Assembly (NCBI RefSeq): GCF_037975245.1
Contig: NC_092565.1
Location: forward strand, 17,461,999-17,525,998
DNA: 64,000 nt
Reading direction: 5' to 3'
Origin: Apostichopus japonicus
Lineage: Eukaryota; Echinodermata; Holothuroidea; Aspidochirotida; Stichopodidae
A program made the position numbers and the translations under genes. Shown piece after piece: positions 1 to 13,084 of this stretch. A model generated the notes under the pieces. It saw only the letters and a list, made by a program, of their open reading frames with translations, ran no database searches and had not been told where the DNA came from. The stretch's first letter is position 1. Every line of letters starts with the position of its first letter.

Positions 1-2846
1 CTGACAGTATTTCTAATTATAGTCCCAAAGAAAAGTGATAATCAGATGGAAAATAGCCCAATCAAATTGATAATAATAACAACTTTATTCATTCAAAAAG
101 CCCCCCCCAAAAAAAAAATTTAAAAATAAATAAATAAATAAAAAATAAACATGTGTCGTTGTGGCACTGATGTAAGCTGGGCTTTATAAATGCTATATAT
201 CTATTTATCAATCTATCTATAATAATAATCAAAAAAGAAATGAAATAGAAAATAATGAAAACTAAAAAAAACACCTAAAAAGTGAGAGATTTACCTCGAT
301 CTGATTCGAATAATATTTTAAGTCTCTTGAAAGTGCAAACATGTAACAATTATGATTTTCACTTTTTCTCATGAAATCTAACGATCATTTTCATAGCTTT
401 AAACATCCGGTTTGGTATTAATACAATCAAATGTGTAACTACATTTTGCTTTCATGTAGTTTTTTCGTTTTGTTTCAAAACGTAATCGCTTTCTTGACTA
501 ACTCAATACTTACCCGGCGTATTTCTCCGCTTAGATATTGAATAAAAAATCAACTTTAAATTGTCATTTGGCATTTGCAATGTTACACAACGAAATATGT
601 ATACATATAATACAGCTGAACAATTTTTGTAGGCATTGCTTTGCCAAACTAGTTATTGCTTGCGATTGTATTTATTGAAACAAATTATACACTTGTTTGT
701 AATAAAATCCGATAACGTCAGAACGTTGTCGACATGATGTAGCAAAACTAATTGAAAAGCAAAGAAATGGCAAAGGATTGTCTTAATGTGTTCAATTAAA
801 TTTATTTATGTCTGATAATGTTAGTTTCAAACAAAGCATGAAATCTTTGCTAAACGTCAATTTGAAATCTCGTTTCAAGTTACCATGCGAAAGAGACTAC
901 GTTATATATAAAACTGAAAACTTTTATAAATAGGTCTTGGAGGTAATTCCGATTTACGAAGGTTTGTAGGTGTCATCATTATGAATGCGACGTAAAATCT
1001 TATAGTTTAAAAAAGAGAACTTCTATCATACAGATTTCGCAATGGTAAGAAGTTCAGGTATTTTGAGAAGATTGTCTGATAGAAAGTACGACAACTTCTT
1101 AACAAAGTGCAAGTTAACTACCAAACCACTGTACTTTTGTTAAATAGTATAAGAAGTATAAAGAGGGGTCTGTATGTTTCGATTCTAGCTGAAATGTTAG
1201 TACAGGAAAATGAATGATAAAAAGATATAGAATGAGCTTTAGAGGATTTGGTTGTTTTATTATCTCACTATCTGTGAGTATCTCTATCATTGATCGTTTA
1301 CCTGGTCAGAGGTCAATCAAGTAACTAGACTGAGGATAGCAGCCGTTTGTTTAAGATATAACGACAACCATTACACTTAGCTGGATTTCCTTCTATAGAG
1401 ACCGGCTACAAGTTGTCATTGTGAACCGGTTGTAGGCCTATAGACAAATGGAACAGACAAGTTTGATTAAATAATGAATAGAATATGTAATGAGTAGCTA
1501 GAAGAAGGGAAGCAGGTGATGGAAGTATTGCTGGGAATGAAAATAATTGAGAGCTGCAGGTGGGAGGAACTTAGCAAGGAAGTATAGCGAAAAACAGTAC
1601 GGTAATTAGATGCGGTGGGGGTGGGGGGAGGGTTGAGGAATAAAGAGACAAGAGGAGATTAGAAAGAAAAAATTAAAGATGAGAGTGCCATACCAGCTTA
1701 CTGTACAAATATATTCCCTGTACACCGGTGCATACCAGAATGAGGTAGTAAAATGCTTTTGTTTTTAGCCCTTACCAACAAATACCAATATCTTTCAAAT
1801 ATTCTTTATAAGGAATATTATAGTTCAATCATCGATGATCCATATTTAAGAATTACTTTAAATCTAAAATTGTTTCTTTTGCTAAGCAGTTATTAGCCTA
1901 CTCACTATACAGTTATGATCAAGTTTTGGTAATATTTTCCCAAAATAAACTTAATTCACAAATAAAATAGTACAATATAATGTTAACACTTATAAATACT
2001 AGTTTAGGTCTCGACACGATTTTGAAAACCAAAGTGTTTTTTTTCTTCAAACCTTTTCTCTCCTGAGACATTTTATCTCCATCCCGAGTAGAATCAATCA
2101 ATTTGGGTCACTTTCTGGTTAATATTATGATTGATAAGATTTTCTTCATTAATGGCGCTCGTAATTCTAAAAAGTAATACATACAGCCCGTCCTATAATA
2201 AACAATCCTAATTGAACACTCGAACATTTTTCCTTTTGACTTTTTTTTTTTTTTTTTGCTTGTATTTTTTTTTTTTTACGTGCTGCGATTGAACCCAAAT
2301 ATAAAAACAAAAATAGACTACGAAAAAAGATATATATAGACAAGAAAAGAAGACACAGATACCTGGCCTATATATTAAACGAAAGGGTGTTGGAGAAGGG
2401 ACTAAATGTGTCAAAACAAATTAAAAAAGAAAACAAAAGAAAAGAAAAAGAATACGGAAATGTTGTTCATCTGCTTCCCGACTACCTTCTCATTCAAGGA
2501 AGAATTGCACGGTCATTACACATGTACAACGAGCTCCGCTACCCCCCCCCCTTCCCCTGCAGGTGGGACAATATTTCCCCCATACTGTACTTTCATGTCC
2601 AACTTCACAGCACTCGTACTGACAGTATGAATTACCATGCTTCTGTCAGGTTAAAAGTTAGGGACTGTTCATGCTGTCAGTATAGGAGCGCTTTGAAGCA
2701 CGAAATGGGAGGCCAGTATACAATGGTATAAGCATGAAAACTGTCACAATTGGCTGGCAATAATAGTAGATCGGCTAGATTCGAAGACGATTGAAATTAG
2801 ACCGAGTTATAATAAACGACATTCAGAATTATTTTAAAAACACATG
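1..2846. other. Intergenic, no gene recognised
   Basis: AT-rich sequence with no reading frame that I recognise as protein. It contains a C-run directly followed by an A-run near 101-119, a purine-rich stretch near 1610-1680 and long T-runs near 2240-2277. A C-run with flanking GC near 2540-2560 lies inside an open frame (2387-2731) whose translation has no recognisable motif and is lysine-rich because of A-runs. One copy of the palindrome TAGGCCTA is at 1433-1440. Confidence 0.6.
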
Positions 2847-3215
2847 TCGCACTCGAGACGAAAGTGTTTCGATTCGATCCGGAATCATATATAACAGACT
2901 CGAAACTGAGACGTTATCAATGTGTTTCGACTCGACCCAGGACACTCAAGAATCCAAGCTCGAGTTACTAGAATGAGTTTGTATTTTCAACCATGGGGGC
3001 ACTGGGAATCAGTCTTGATCCTGATCTATACCAAAGGTACTATTGTAAAGAGCCGACTAGACCCGGGACAATGAAGAATCGGTTGAACTCCGAAATCCAA
3101 ACTTGAGACACTTATACAAGTGAGTCGATTCGACCCAGAATCAGATTCGAATCCTAACCCAACAAAATTGAGACACTAGCGTGATTCAATTCTAGCTGAG
3201 ACAACGTTAGTCCTG
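2847..3215. repeat. Degenerate tandem repeat of about 55-65 bp
   Basis: The phrase GAGAC followed by a short spacer, GTG, and then TCGATTCGA or TCGACTCGA plus CCC-AG-A recurs near 2856, 2908, 3104 and 3170, with partial copies between. Copies are strongly diverged and the spacing is irregular, so this is an old minisatellite. The repeated TCGA and CTCGAG words make the segment richer in CpG than its surroundings. No coding signal is seen. Confidence 0.5.
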
Positions 3216-3845
3216 GAAGCTTGCACTCGAGACCACCCCACCACACCCCCTTCTCCCTTAGGATAACCCATTTAGAACTATACGCTTTGCCCATTTACAC
3301 TTCCTGTTGCAACGCATGAACCGCATAACCTGCTTCTTACATAGATCGGTTATGTGACGCACGAAATCGATGATACCTAAAGGCTGCAATCTCAAATACC
3401 TTCGTGTTAAATAACTTCCTGAGAATAACTTAAAACCAGTCAAAAAGAAAATGAGAAGAGAAAAATGATCTCCAGACACGTTTCAATACGATAATAAATT
3501 TATGATAGTCCTATCACGCAAACTTGCAGGCCGTGAAATGTTAAAATATTGAACATAATAATACAGGGGTTAATTTACAATTGGTGTATCCGGCTCACGT
3601 CATTGCCACTGCAGCTGAATTCCTTTTAATGTAAGCTTAAAGTGAGCCTCTTCATTCGTTAACAATGCATCCAATTCCCTGCTTTGATGCATGAAGTGTC
3701 CTTCGCTCTGTCAACTTGTCCTACGCCTTTCTGGCAAAACATTTTACTTAAATTTGTGTATTAATGTTACTGGTGAGACGAAGTACATTTTCTGACGTAT
3801 AGGTATATACGGTTATAGGTATACATGAAAATTTGCATTACAATT

Positions 3846-4105
3846 CGTTGACACGTCGTTAAATGAATAGGTTAAAGAAACATTTTCATTAATTGCATTA
3901 ATATGCCTCGACGTTTTTATCTCATATGGGTATTGAATATGTTAAAGCAGCCTTTTCATTAATTACATTAATCTTCGTTGACACTTTATTCCGTTCGGGG
4001 TAATGAATATGTTAATGAGAACCTTTCAGTAATTGCGTTAATATGCGTCGAGTTTTTATTACGTCCAGGGTAATGAATGTGTTTAAGAAAACGTTCATTA
4101 ATCGT
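3846..4105. repeat. 70-bp tandem repeat, about four copies
   Basis: The block containing AATGAATATGTTAA, TTTTCATTAATTGCATTAAT and GTCGA-TTTTTAT repeats four times. The equivalent CTTTTCATT/CCTTTCAGT word sits near 3881, 3951, 4021 and 4090, which gives a constant 70-bp period. Copies differ by substitutions rather than length changes. Non-coding. Confidence 0.75.
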
Positions 4106-5595
4106 GGTATTACAATTTTCTAGTCTGCAGTATAGACTAACTGTACATGACGAATGAATTTTTTTACCAGGAGATGGCTTTAATTAGAATCCAATTGATA
4201 GGAACAGCTGCGACAACTGATAATTTGAAGCAAGGTAAATCAAATGAGTTCATTTCAGCTGACGATAAAAGTCTATGAAAGAAATTATGGTTAAAACTAT
4301 TGTTCTGTGTGATACAAGTCCAATGGTTATTAGACGCAATGTTTGGGGTTTTTTCTTGCACTTATGAGAGGGATATGCAAACAAGACCGCATTCCTCTTT
4401 TCCTTGAGTTTTCCATATTGCGACTCTCGATTGAGTGTTGTTTTGGACTCAAAATAATTGTTATTATAGATAAGGTACTTGAAAACGATATAGGCCTACA
4501 TGCCTGGTAAATCATACCTAGCCCATCTCACGCTCGCTAAAATCTCGAGTTTTCAAACGCTTATAACAAAATCTCACTGACTGAAACCTGTTGAACGAAT
4601 GAAGTCCCAGACCGGTTTTTTCTTTGTATAACCATTTAAATTCATAGACTGGATATGGTTGTTTTCACACTCATATGATCCTCAGATGGAACGTTCTACT
4701 ATTCACCACTACGGACACTTTCTCCATGCATCTATACCCCGTATACTTGAATGGTTCCCTTTTATGTACCTCTGCCTCTCATGTATTCACAGCGACATAC
4801 CCCTAATTCTCCTTATGAGCTCTGCCCTGCATTGAATCCTCTCCCTTAGATGATTCTCTCTGTGCTTCGTCCTCATCTATTATACTCTCATATTAATCCT
4901 CATATTATCCTCATATTTATCCTCCCTTGAAGGCTTCCCCAGTTTTCCAATCTTATCCATGCACACCTTTACCTGCATGCCTTTGTTATATATACAGACT
5001 TACCCCTATACGGCATTTCCCTTATTTTGTATCTCCCATTGAACCCCGTATGGACCATCCTATTCTACATCCTCCTTATTAAGCCCCCCCCCCCTTCCAC
5101 CCGGATTACTCTGCCTCTGGACCTCTGCACTTTTAGGACGAAAGAGGGATCCAAATTGCAGCAAATTAGAATGAAATCCACAGTATGTTTAGGAAATGTT
5201 GATGTCTGTTGAAATGGCAACGTTAGCTGCCTTGAAAAGAACTGGAAAAAAATCATCCACAAGACAGAAGATGGTCGTGTTATCCCCATTACAATGTTTT
5301 CACGACCTGCTACAAGGCATATAGTTTTCGAGCAACAGACCTTACCCAAATCGAAGACTATTTCAGGCCCGTTTTGCTAAGCCAGAACGTGCTCCCCCCC
5401 CCCCCCGCAATCTATTGATCGCACTTTTTCGTAAAGGCCTTTCACATTTTTGAAAACCCCTTTTTGTGTTTTGTCGTCAATTGTCGGTATTTTTATCAAA
5501 CGTAACATATTTGTAGAGAGTCCGAAAGCCTACTTCTTCTGGTGCGGTATGCTGTACTCGCCTTAGATTTGTACTCAAGGAATTTGTAATAGTAT
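4106..5595. other. Intergenic, no gene recognised
   Basis: Nothing recognisable as coding. The stretch 4680-5050 is pyrimidine-rich (many CCT, CTC and ATCC words). C-runs lie near 5084-5093 and 5393-5406. TAGGCCTA occurs at 4491-4498. An open frame on the minus strand at 5065-5349 is mostly antisense of a C-run and pyrimidine-rich DNA and has no family signature. Confidence 0.55.
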
Positions 5596-6256
5596 GGTAT
5601 AAGGTTAAGGTAGTAAAACTTGGTATAGCGCACATTACTGTAAAAAACACTCAATGGCGCTGAACAAACAAAACAATTATAAAAACGATTTCTTAAATAA
5701 ATGAGTCTTTAAAGCAGCTTTAAAAGTTCTGATGGTCTTCGAATTTCTTGTGTCGACGGGGAGAGCGTTCCAAAGTCTAGGACCAACGACGCTGAAAGAG
5801 CGGCCTGCGAAACAATTGCGGCGTGTGAAAGGAACCTTAAGAAGGATGCCCTTTGACGAGCGTGTTGAACGACCAGGTGTCTTAATTTCCAGCAACTCGG
5901 ACAGATAAGCTGGTGCTGAATTATGAATACACTTATAAACGAGGAGGAGGATCTTGTACTCGGCACAGACATTGACGGGGAGGATGTGCAGCTCCTTCAA
6001 TGCTGCGGAGGCACTATCATATTTTGATCTGCCGAGAATAATTTTAGCCGTGTAATTTTGGATCCTTTGTAGGGGATGAAGTGTGGAGGCCGGGAGGTTG
6101 ATAAAAAGACCATTGCAATAGTCCATATGAGAGAAAATCATGGCATTTGCAATTTTGAGACATGTCGACTTGTCCAAATATTTCCGGATCTTCTTCAGAT
6201 TAAACATGGCGAGGGCTGATGCACGAGCTTTCATGGAAGTATAAGAGCTCATTCAA
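5596..6256 (-). mobile_element. 5'-truncated LINE (CR1/L2/Jockey-like), 3' end
   Basis: The minus strand carries the last part of a non-LTR retrotransposon second open frame, followed by a short 3' untranslated tail. In the tail the phrases CAGCGCCATTGAGTG and GCGCTATACCAAG resemble the conserved short stem-like 3' ends of CR1/L2-type elements. The polymerase and endonuclease domains are missing: sequence upstream of about 6256 is a minisatellite, not LINE. This is the usual 5' truncation of an incomplete reverse-transcription event. The family name is inferred from the protein pattern and not from a database match. Confidence 0.8.
5677..6252 (-). pseudogene. LINE reverse transcriptase ORF2, C-terminal fragment (191 codons)
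   Basis: In an intact element this region lies after the reverse transcriptase palm, in the connection and C-terminal part of ORF2p, which copies element RNA into the chromosome. The visible hallmarks are the SHMDYCNGLF block at residues 41-50, LQRIQN at 61-66 and GPRLWNALP at 157-165. The basic C-terminal tail (LKTHLFKK, residues 181-188) ends at a normal stop. There are no internal stops or frameshifts, so this copy is fairly recent. The catalytic YADD motif and the endonuclease domain are absent because the element is truncated. The first methionine is only the first ATG in the remaining frame and not a true start. It cannot encode an active enzyme. Strong for the family, weaker for the exact clade. 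Confidence 0.85.
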
Positions 6257-6289
6257 ACTTACGCACTCGCTTGCTCATAGAGGCGTGTG

Positions 6290-6700
6290 CTCGTATACTC
6301 ATAGCAAGGGGAATTCTACTTCTGCTCGTGACCATGCATGCTGTTGCACTCGTAACCATGCTTCTGTAATCGTACTTGTGCTGTTGGAATCATAGTCATG
6401 CTGTTGTACTCGTACTCATACTATTGTACTCATACTGTTGTACTCATAACCATGCTGTTGTACTCGTAACCATGCTTTTGTACTCGTACTTGTGCCGTTG
6501 GAATCATAGTCATGCTGTTGTACTACTACTCATGCTATTGTACTCATGCTGTTGTACTCATAACCATGTGGTTGTACTCGTAACCATGCTTTTGTACTGG
6601 TACTTGTGCTGTTAGAATCATAGTCATGCTGTTGTACTCGTACTCATGCTATTGTACTCATGCTGCTGTACGCGCACTCAAGTTGTTGTATTCATACCGA
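6290..6700. repeat. Higher-order minisatellite, 114-bp unit of about 18-bp subunits
   Basis: Subunits resemble CATGCTGTTGTACTCGTA. They are arranged in a larger unit in which the distinctive phrase ACTTGTG-CGTTGGAATCATAG (with minor changes) starts at 6374, 6488 and 6602, an exact 114-bp period. Because 114 is a multiple of three, an open frame at 6376-6615 crosses the array and encodes a repetitive hydrophobic peptide. I regard that as a by-product of the repeat. Confidence 0.85.
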
Positions 6701-9700
6701 GTATTATGCTGATTACAAATTGTAATTTATACTGTCTTCTCTTATTACCGCTCTTACTATAGTTGTCATGACGTCGGTTACTAGATCGGTTAATCGGTTA
6801 TTAGTTAAACAAATCGGGTATGTTCCTTCCAAAAATAAACGTAGTAAAATAAACTCAACAGAGACGAAGAAATTTAGGTCATCCGGGTAGCTGCAGATGG
6901 AATAATTTATCTTTCCTGTTTTTTTTAATTTTTTTTTTACAGCTAACCGTTTTAGCACATTGTGTATAATTGTCATGTGTATTTTCAAAACCTTTTGAAA
7001 CAAAAGTTCAATTTGGCAATTTGGCTGAGCATCTATATACTTCTAAATCTCTTGGGGCAATGGAAGGGAAATTGCTTTCCACAATTGGCACGAACCAGAA
7101 AGATATATCCGCCATGGCAATGTGAAGTCAACTTATTTAGACATTTACTCTCAATTAGCAAATAAAGGAGCCTCATTGGTTTAAAAAAAAAATTGTCATT
7201 CGGCTTAATGATATATTCGCATCTGACAATTCCAGCCATGCTAAATATCCAACATAAATCAGAATTAGAGACCGTCTATAATAAACTATTTCTGAGAGAC
7301 ACTTTACAAAAGTGGCATTTTGAGTTATATAATTGCTGTACGAAGAATTACAATGCGTATTATTTTAAAGGGTATGTAAACCACAAGAAATTTCCCAAAG
7401 TTGTTTAATAGGGTCTTCATTGTGGTTTGTTGCCATATAGTTATCATGAATATGAAATTGTGGTTTGCTGCCTCGTGAAGCAGTTTATACGCTACAATTG
7501 TGACTTTGTTCTGTTATCGTGGAACAGTCCAAGTTTCCAGAAGGGAGAGTGATCAACATCTAATCCTCATTATTTAAGTATTCTTCCATTTGGCAGTCTT
7601 GTATTGAGTACTTATTGGAACGTTAAAAGACGGAACTATAAAAATCTTTGTGGTTAAAGTTTTTTTTTACTAAACTTGAAATTTCATAAACCGATGCTCT
7701 TTCTTTCTTTCAGGTTTGGATAAAGGATGGTACTGTGGTCAAACCTTATATAACATGAATTCATACGATCTTATCAAACGGAGATTAGTGTTTCAAAGGG
7801 TGGCGAGTGTTGGGGGGGGGAGTAGAAATATGTAGCAAGGAGGTTGGAGGATCGATAGAGAATTAGAAAGGGCTCAGCGAATTGATCATTAATTTTGTGA
7901 ACGATATAAATGATTATTTCTTTATACTCACGCCACAGTACAGCCTACCGTCGGATCGGTGACCATACTGCCCAATCACGGGCCAACAAATATGATCAAT
8001 ACGATTTCTGGTTACATACCTCACCGTGGAAATAAGAATGTAGATGGGTGGGTGGGTGTATTAGGGTTATGAAAGGATTTTTTAAATGATTCATCATTAT
8101 TGAGTCCTTGCACTTATAACTTGAAATTTATACATAATTTACGTTTTCTTATATTTTAGATAATGTGATTTTTATTTACAGCATACATAATACAAACATA
8201 ATCACTCTTAATTTCAATGCTAAAAGGTTTGATCGCGTCACCGTAGATGAAAATGTTCTCCATGTGGTTTTTATTAGTGGAGTTGATTATTTTGTTCTTT
8301 AAATCTTTAGATTGATTCGTCTTCTGCGATGTGAAATTGCCGAATAATTAACTCGAAAGTGTTTTAAGCTTTAGGCTTAGATCTTTTGTTTCACTATTAC
8401 CCTTATTACCCACTATTTCTAATGAAACAGACATTTCTAATGAAATTAAGTCTGTTGATAGGCAAAACGTTTTCTAACCCGCCCCCATTTTTTATACATA
8501 TATCTTTGGATTCCTGAGCGAGATAGATACACAAAATTTAGACTATAAAATGCAAAATGTGTGAACCGTATAACCTACCGGTAATGATATGTAAAACGAG
8601 GCATGTATATATCCAACACTTATTAATTGAAGGAAATTGTAATAAATGGACATCCGTTAAGAAGATATACCGTGACGGGTCACCTTCCCAACTGGCAAGG
8701 AAGTATAAATAAACTGCATATTTGATATTTGGAATCCATTTAGTGGGGAAACCATTTACGTATACACGATATAGAAAATAAATCTTGTCTTTTAATGTTT
8801 TAATGTTTTAATTAATAATATTCAGTTGATATTTGGATAAATTTATGAGCAACATGTTGTTATAAATGGGTCACTTAAGTCGTCCTCTCTATGCAATGTC
8901 TATAGGATCCTTCATATTGATATAACATTGTAGAGGTTTACCCCTCAAGCATTCTTAGCCACAAATAACATTTCAATTTGATCTAAACGCAAGGTTGTGG
9001 TATAAGGCTTTGAGTTGGACTTTTGAATTTTCGCATGAAGTTGACAAAGGGGATGGGAGGAAAGAAAATGTGTGTTTATCCTATACACGTGAATCCTCGA
9101 TATATACGTAATGAAATTTAGCCTATCGGTCGTCCTACACCTATACTTTTAACGAAATGTTTGTATCTTGATATTGCAGTATAGTGATATTTGGTTAGGA
9201 AAGTAATCTACTTTCTCGAGTTATTCAAGATGTGACGTCAAGTCATACATGCAAGGAGCTATCTGTATATATAATTGCTGTTGGTTTAAATTCCTCGGGG
9301 TGTTATAAATCTTCCGAGAGTAATCAATGCTTTTAATTGAATTGTTTCAATTCCTGTTATAACTTGTAAATAAAATTTCGATTAAATTCTATACATAATA
9401 CAATTATTTTCAATAACCCTGTTCGAGCATAGTTTCTTTAATAAACTACACATATATACTTTGTCATTAGATATTAAACTTTATATGACCTAACTTGTCC
9501 ATATGTTAAAAAGTTGACGTAAAATTGTAGTTTGTATTTTGCTCTCTTTGAAATTGACAGCGTTTCGCGAGGACAAATGCCTTTCTTTCGGCCCCTTATC
9601 GTTCGACTAGGGAAACGCAACAACTTGGAATACTAAAGGTTACAACTCTCATAGGCGAAGTTTCTTCCTCACGTAATTCGTTGTACCATAGTACTCTTCC

Positions 9701-10814
9701 GGGTTTTAATTCCCCAAAGTATTAAAATGATCCAAACAGTCTTAATGAAGAGATATATTTTCTTTTACGATAGTCGTATACAGCTGCAATTCATCTGATG
9801 TTATACATCTAAGGAAGATGAATCTGTTATATTTGATTGATACTGATCTGATAATTTAGTGGATGTTAGATGTCCAGTCGACCATTGCACATTTATCATG
9901 AAGCAGCGGAACTGCGCAGTGGAATGTACAAAACATGAATGTTTCTGTCGTGAATACTTCAATTTTTTCATTTCCATGTATTTCATGTATTTTCATTTAC
10001 AAGCGTGACGTTTGGTTCATGACGTCACATTATACAGCTACACAGTAGATGTAGAAGCTTTATAGAGTCTATGCGAAGACTTTTGCATGGTATGGTTTCT
10101 CACTGGATTACTTTCATAGATAGCCTATATATCCTAGCCTAGCAAACTATATGCACTGCATATTAGAAATATATCCTAACAAAGGACATCAGATGTAGGC
10201 CTATAGCTGAAGCAATGGCCACTGTTAGACGCACCAAAGCCTAACCTAGGCTGCACTAGTTTGCATAGCTCCATATGGGGCTGCATCCATGGGATACACA
10301 GATAAGCTACGCTTTGAACCTCCCTTAATTCTACTTTAGATACACAACCTAGCACACCAGGGGCCCTGTACATTAGAAACGACTTCCAAGGCCACACAAT
10401 ACAGAAAGTCAGTATAGACTGAGGTCATTCAACTTAAAATGATAACTTACTGGTTGCTTTTATGGTCGACAAAGGATTGTGAGAATGGCCAAATTAAATT
10501 CTAGAGATGAAGCATAAAAGTGGAAGTAAATCCTAATTAATGACATGGATGGTCAAATCTCAATGGCCCTCTTAAATATATCGAACCTTGTAATGACGTC
10601 AGAGACTAAGAAGGAACGTGATTGGTTATTTTATGAAATTGATTTTGTGGTATTATACATTTAAAAAAAAGAGCACAATTAAAGGAAAATTTGCGTTTGG
10701 TCAGTAGTTTCTTGCAGTTTACCTTATAGCTTTCATGATGACAATAGCAACAAAAAATAAGATAATATATCCCTGTATATATGTCTCCCCCCCCCCCCAA
10801 AAAAAAAACTGTAA
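6701..10814. other. Intergenic, no gene recognised
   Basis: No protein family is recognisable on either strand. It contains a G-run near 7811-7819, perfect TGACGTCA palindromes at 9233-9240, 10020-10027 and 10594-10601, and TAGGCCTA at 10196-10203. A C-run followed by an A-run lies near 10786-10808. Short open frames near 6962-7408 and 10176-10397 have no detectable motif. Confidence 0.55.
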
Positions 10815-11145
10815 TCAATACTTGTGCGGTTAATTATTTCACAATTCATACCACACAAGTTACACTGTGTGATTAATACGCTTAACAATTCTGTACCACT
10901 CAAGTTATACTTGTGTGATTAATAATTTTACAAGTTACACTTTACAAATTATACTTGAGTGGTTAATAATTTCATATATTGTAGCAGTTAAGTTAAACTT
11001 ATGTGGTTAGTAATTTTACAAGTTACACAACACAAGTTATACATGGGTGGTTAATCATTTTAACAATTTATACCACTCAAGTTATACTTAAGTGGCTAAG
11101 AATTCACAAGTTATACCACCCGAGAAATACTTCTGTAGTTAATTT
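10815..11145. repeat. Degenerate tandem repeat of about 40-48 bp, about eight copies
   Basis: The phrase ACAAGTTATACTTGTGTGGTTAATAATTTTA recurs in decayed form. The core ACTTGTGTGGTTAAT or a variant starts near 10822, 10863, 10911, 10953, 10998, 11041, 11086 and 11128. Each unit contains a short inverted repeat (CAAGT...ACTTG), so single copies could form small hairpins. The open frame at 11003-11200 lies mostly in this array. Confidence 0.65.
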
Positions 11146-12623
11146 GTGTTTAATGTCTAAGTTTTTCTTCATTGTTCAATTTAGCTATTTCGTTTGGTGA
11201 AGGTGAGTTTGCAAATGTTGTTGGTATACATAAGCTGACGACTTAAGCAAGTCCAACATTACGTCACAGAGCCGGTAGTACTTGAATTTGTTATATGTTT
11301 GCTTAATATTAACCACCTTGTTTCTATTGGTAAAGGTAGTGATTGTTGATATATGTTGCTCAATTACCTACCTTTGCAATCAGTTACAAACGCTGCTCAC
11401 TTTTACCATGAAAATATGAAAATAAAATGAGAATTAAACCACGACCGTTCGCCCGTGAGTGGCGCTATATGACAAAATACCAGAGCCCTCGTATGAGTTT
11501 TGAGCCTCGGTATCCTCGCACGGAACTTGCTTTTACAGAGGTACTTTCCCATCACAATCACATCTTTCTATTAAATCGAGATGATGTTGGGTTTGAATTC
11601 TTTTTCCACTGTCATCACAAATATATTTCCAACCTTTCGACTCAACGAAAGCTTAGACATACACTAACGGCTTTAATCAATTCAACATTTTACGATACGT
11701 CGTACACAAAGCACCGAAGTGTGTTCCTTTATAAATTTAATAACATATTTAAATCGCAAGGACATTATGTATTTATGTTTTTACTTATTTTTTTTTTCTT
11801 AATGATGATGAATGACATCTGTTTAATCTTTAAAGAAAAATCAATTTAATAATATTTCTTCCCCATAACTTTTCTTGTTCTTTTTGTCATTAATCGCATA
11901 AAATATCCGTTATCATTCCTTTCTTTTTCTTCTCTTCTTTTAACGTCTGAAGGCCATCACTTTCTCGACTCTTTTACATGTAAATACCATCAAAATGCAT
12001 CATCGAAGTTTGCATATCGCGAGATAGAAAAAAGAAGAAGAAGAAGGATACAAGAAATTGACTTCGATATGCATCGACCAACGTCAACGACATTACGATG
12101 TAAAGGGAAATTCGTTAGGGATTTCATTTTTCGCGAAATTTCGCATTAAGAATTCATAAGTATTTCACACTTTTGATTTTGTGGTTAGGCTTAGGGGGTG
12201 ATCGCATGAAAGGTTTGTTAGTGGGTTGGTTGGGGGCAAGGACAGTCGTCTCAAGAGATATATAACATAAGAAATATGTTGATGATATGTGGTAGCATAG
12301 AGAGAGCCCAGTATCTTTGGCTTTCGTGTATTAGCACTTGCAATAACACGTGGAATTGTGCACAGAAAAAGGCAACCATGTAATTATTATAAATAGAAGG
12401 GATGAAACTTGGAATATATAATGTATGGGGATTGTTATTTAACAAATATATATGTTTCCAATTTACAAAGACCCAATTTCCAATATGATTTTTTTTAATT
12501 ATTATATACAGTGACGTTGGATTCACCATTTAATATAACTTGATACGAAGTTGAAAGTTGTTAAACAAACTTTATATCCACTCGTTAGGCATTAATACTC
12601 GTTATGCGTTCTTGCTTAGCGAT
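11146..12623. other. Intergenic, includes an unrecognised 140-codon open frame
   Basis: The largest open frame is 11427-11849 (+). Its first half is moderately GC-balanced, while its last third is simple T-rich sequence encoding F, L and M runs. I see no domain, signal peptide or splice context that would make it a gene. The rest is AT-rich, with a GAA-rich stretch near 12033-12047. Confidence 0.5.
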
Positions 12624-13084
12624 TATTTCGGCTTGCGTATAGCATGTGGTGTGGTGGTTGGTGAGGAATGTGGGAATGAGTAGTTACTTATTTCGGCTCG
12701 CGTATAGGATGTGGTGTTGTGGTTAGGGAGAAATGTGGGAATGAGCAGTTACTTATTTGGCTGGCAAATTGGATGTGGTGTCTTGGTTGGTGAGGAAAGT
12801 GGGAATGAGCAGTTACTTATTTCGGCTAGCGTATATGATGTGGTGTCTTGGTTGGTGAGGAAAGTGGGAATGAGCAGTGACCTATTTCGGCTTGCGTATA
12901 TGATGTGGTGTTGTGGTTGGTGAGGAAAGTGGGAATGAGCAGTTACTTATTTCGGCTTGCGTATAGAATGTGGTTTTTTGGTTGGGGAGAAATGTGGGAA
13001 AGAGTAGATACTTATTTCGGCTAGCGTATAGGATGTGGTGTTTTGGTTGGTGAGGAATGTGGGAATGAGCAGTTACTTATTTTC
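12624..13084. repeat. 65-bp tandem repeat, about seven copies
   Basis: The TTATTTCGGCT word starts at 12624, 12688, 12753, 12817, 12882, 12947 and 13012, with the final unit ending near 13077-13084, giving a 64-65-bp period. The unit continues with GCGTATAGGATGTGGTGT, TTGGTTGGTGAGGAA and TGTGGGAATGAGCAGTTAC. Copies are about 85-95% alike by eye, so the array is fairly young. The open frame at 12711-12923 is produced by the repeat. Confidence 0.88.

Noticed and set aside
2387-2731. 114-codon open frame as a gene
   Set aside because: It starts in A-rich low-complexity DNA, crosses a C-run and has no family signature.
11427-11849. 140-codon open frame as a gene
   Set aside because: No motif, no splice context, and the C-terminal third is T-rich simple sequence.
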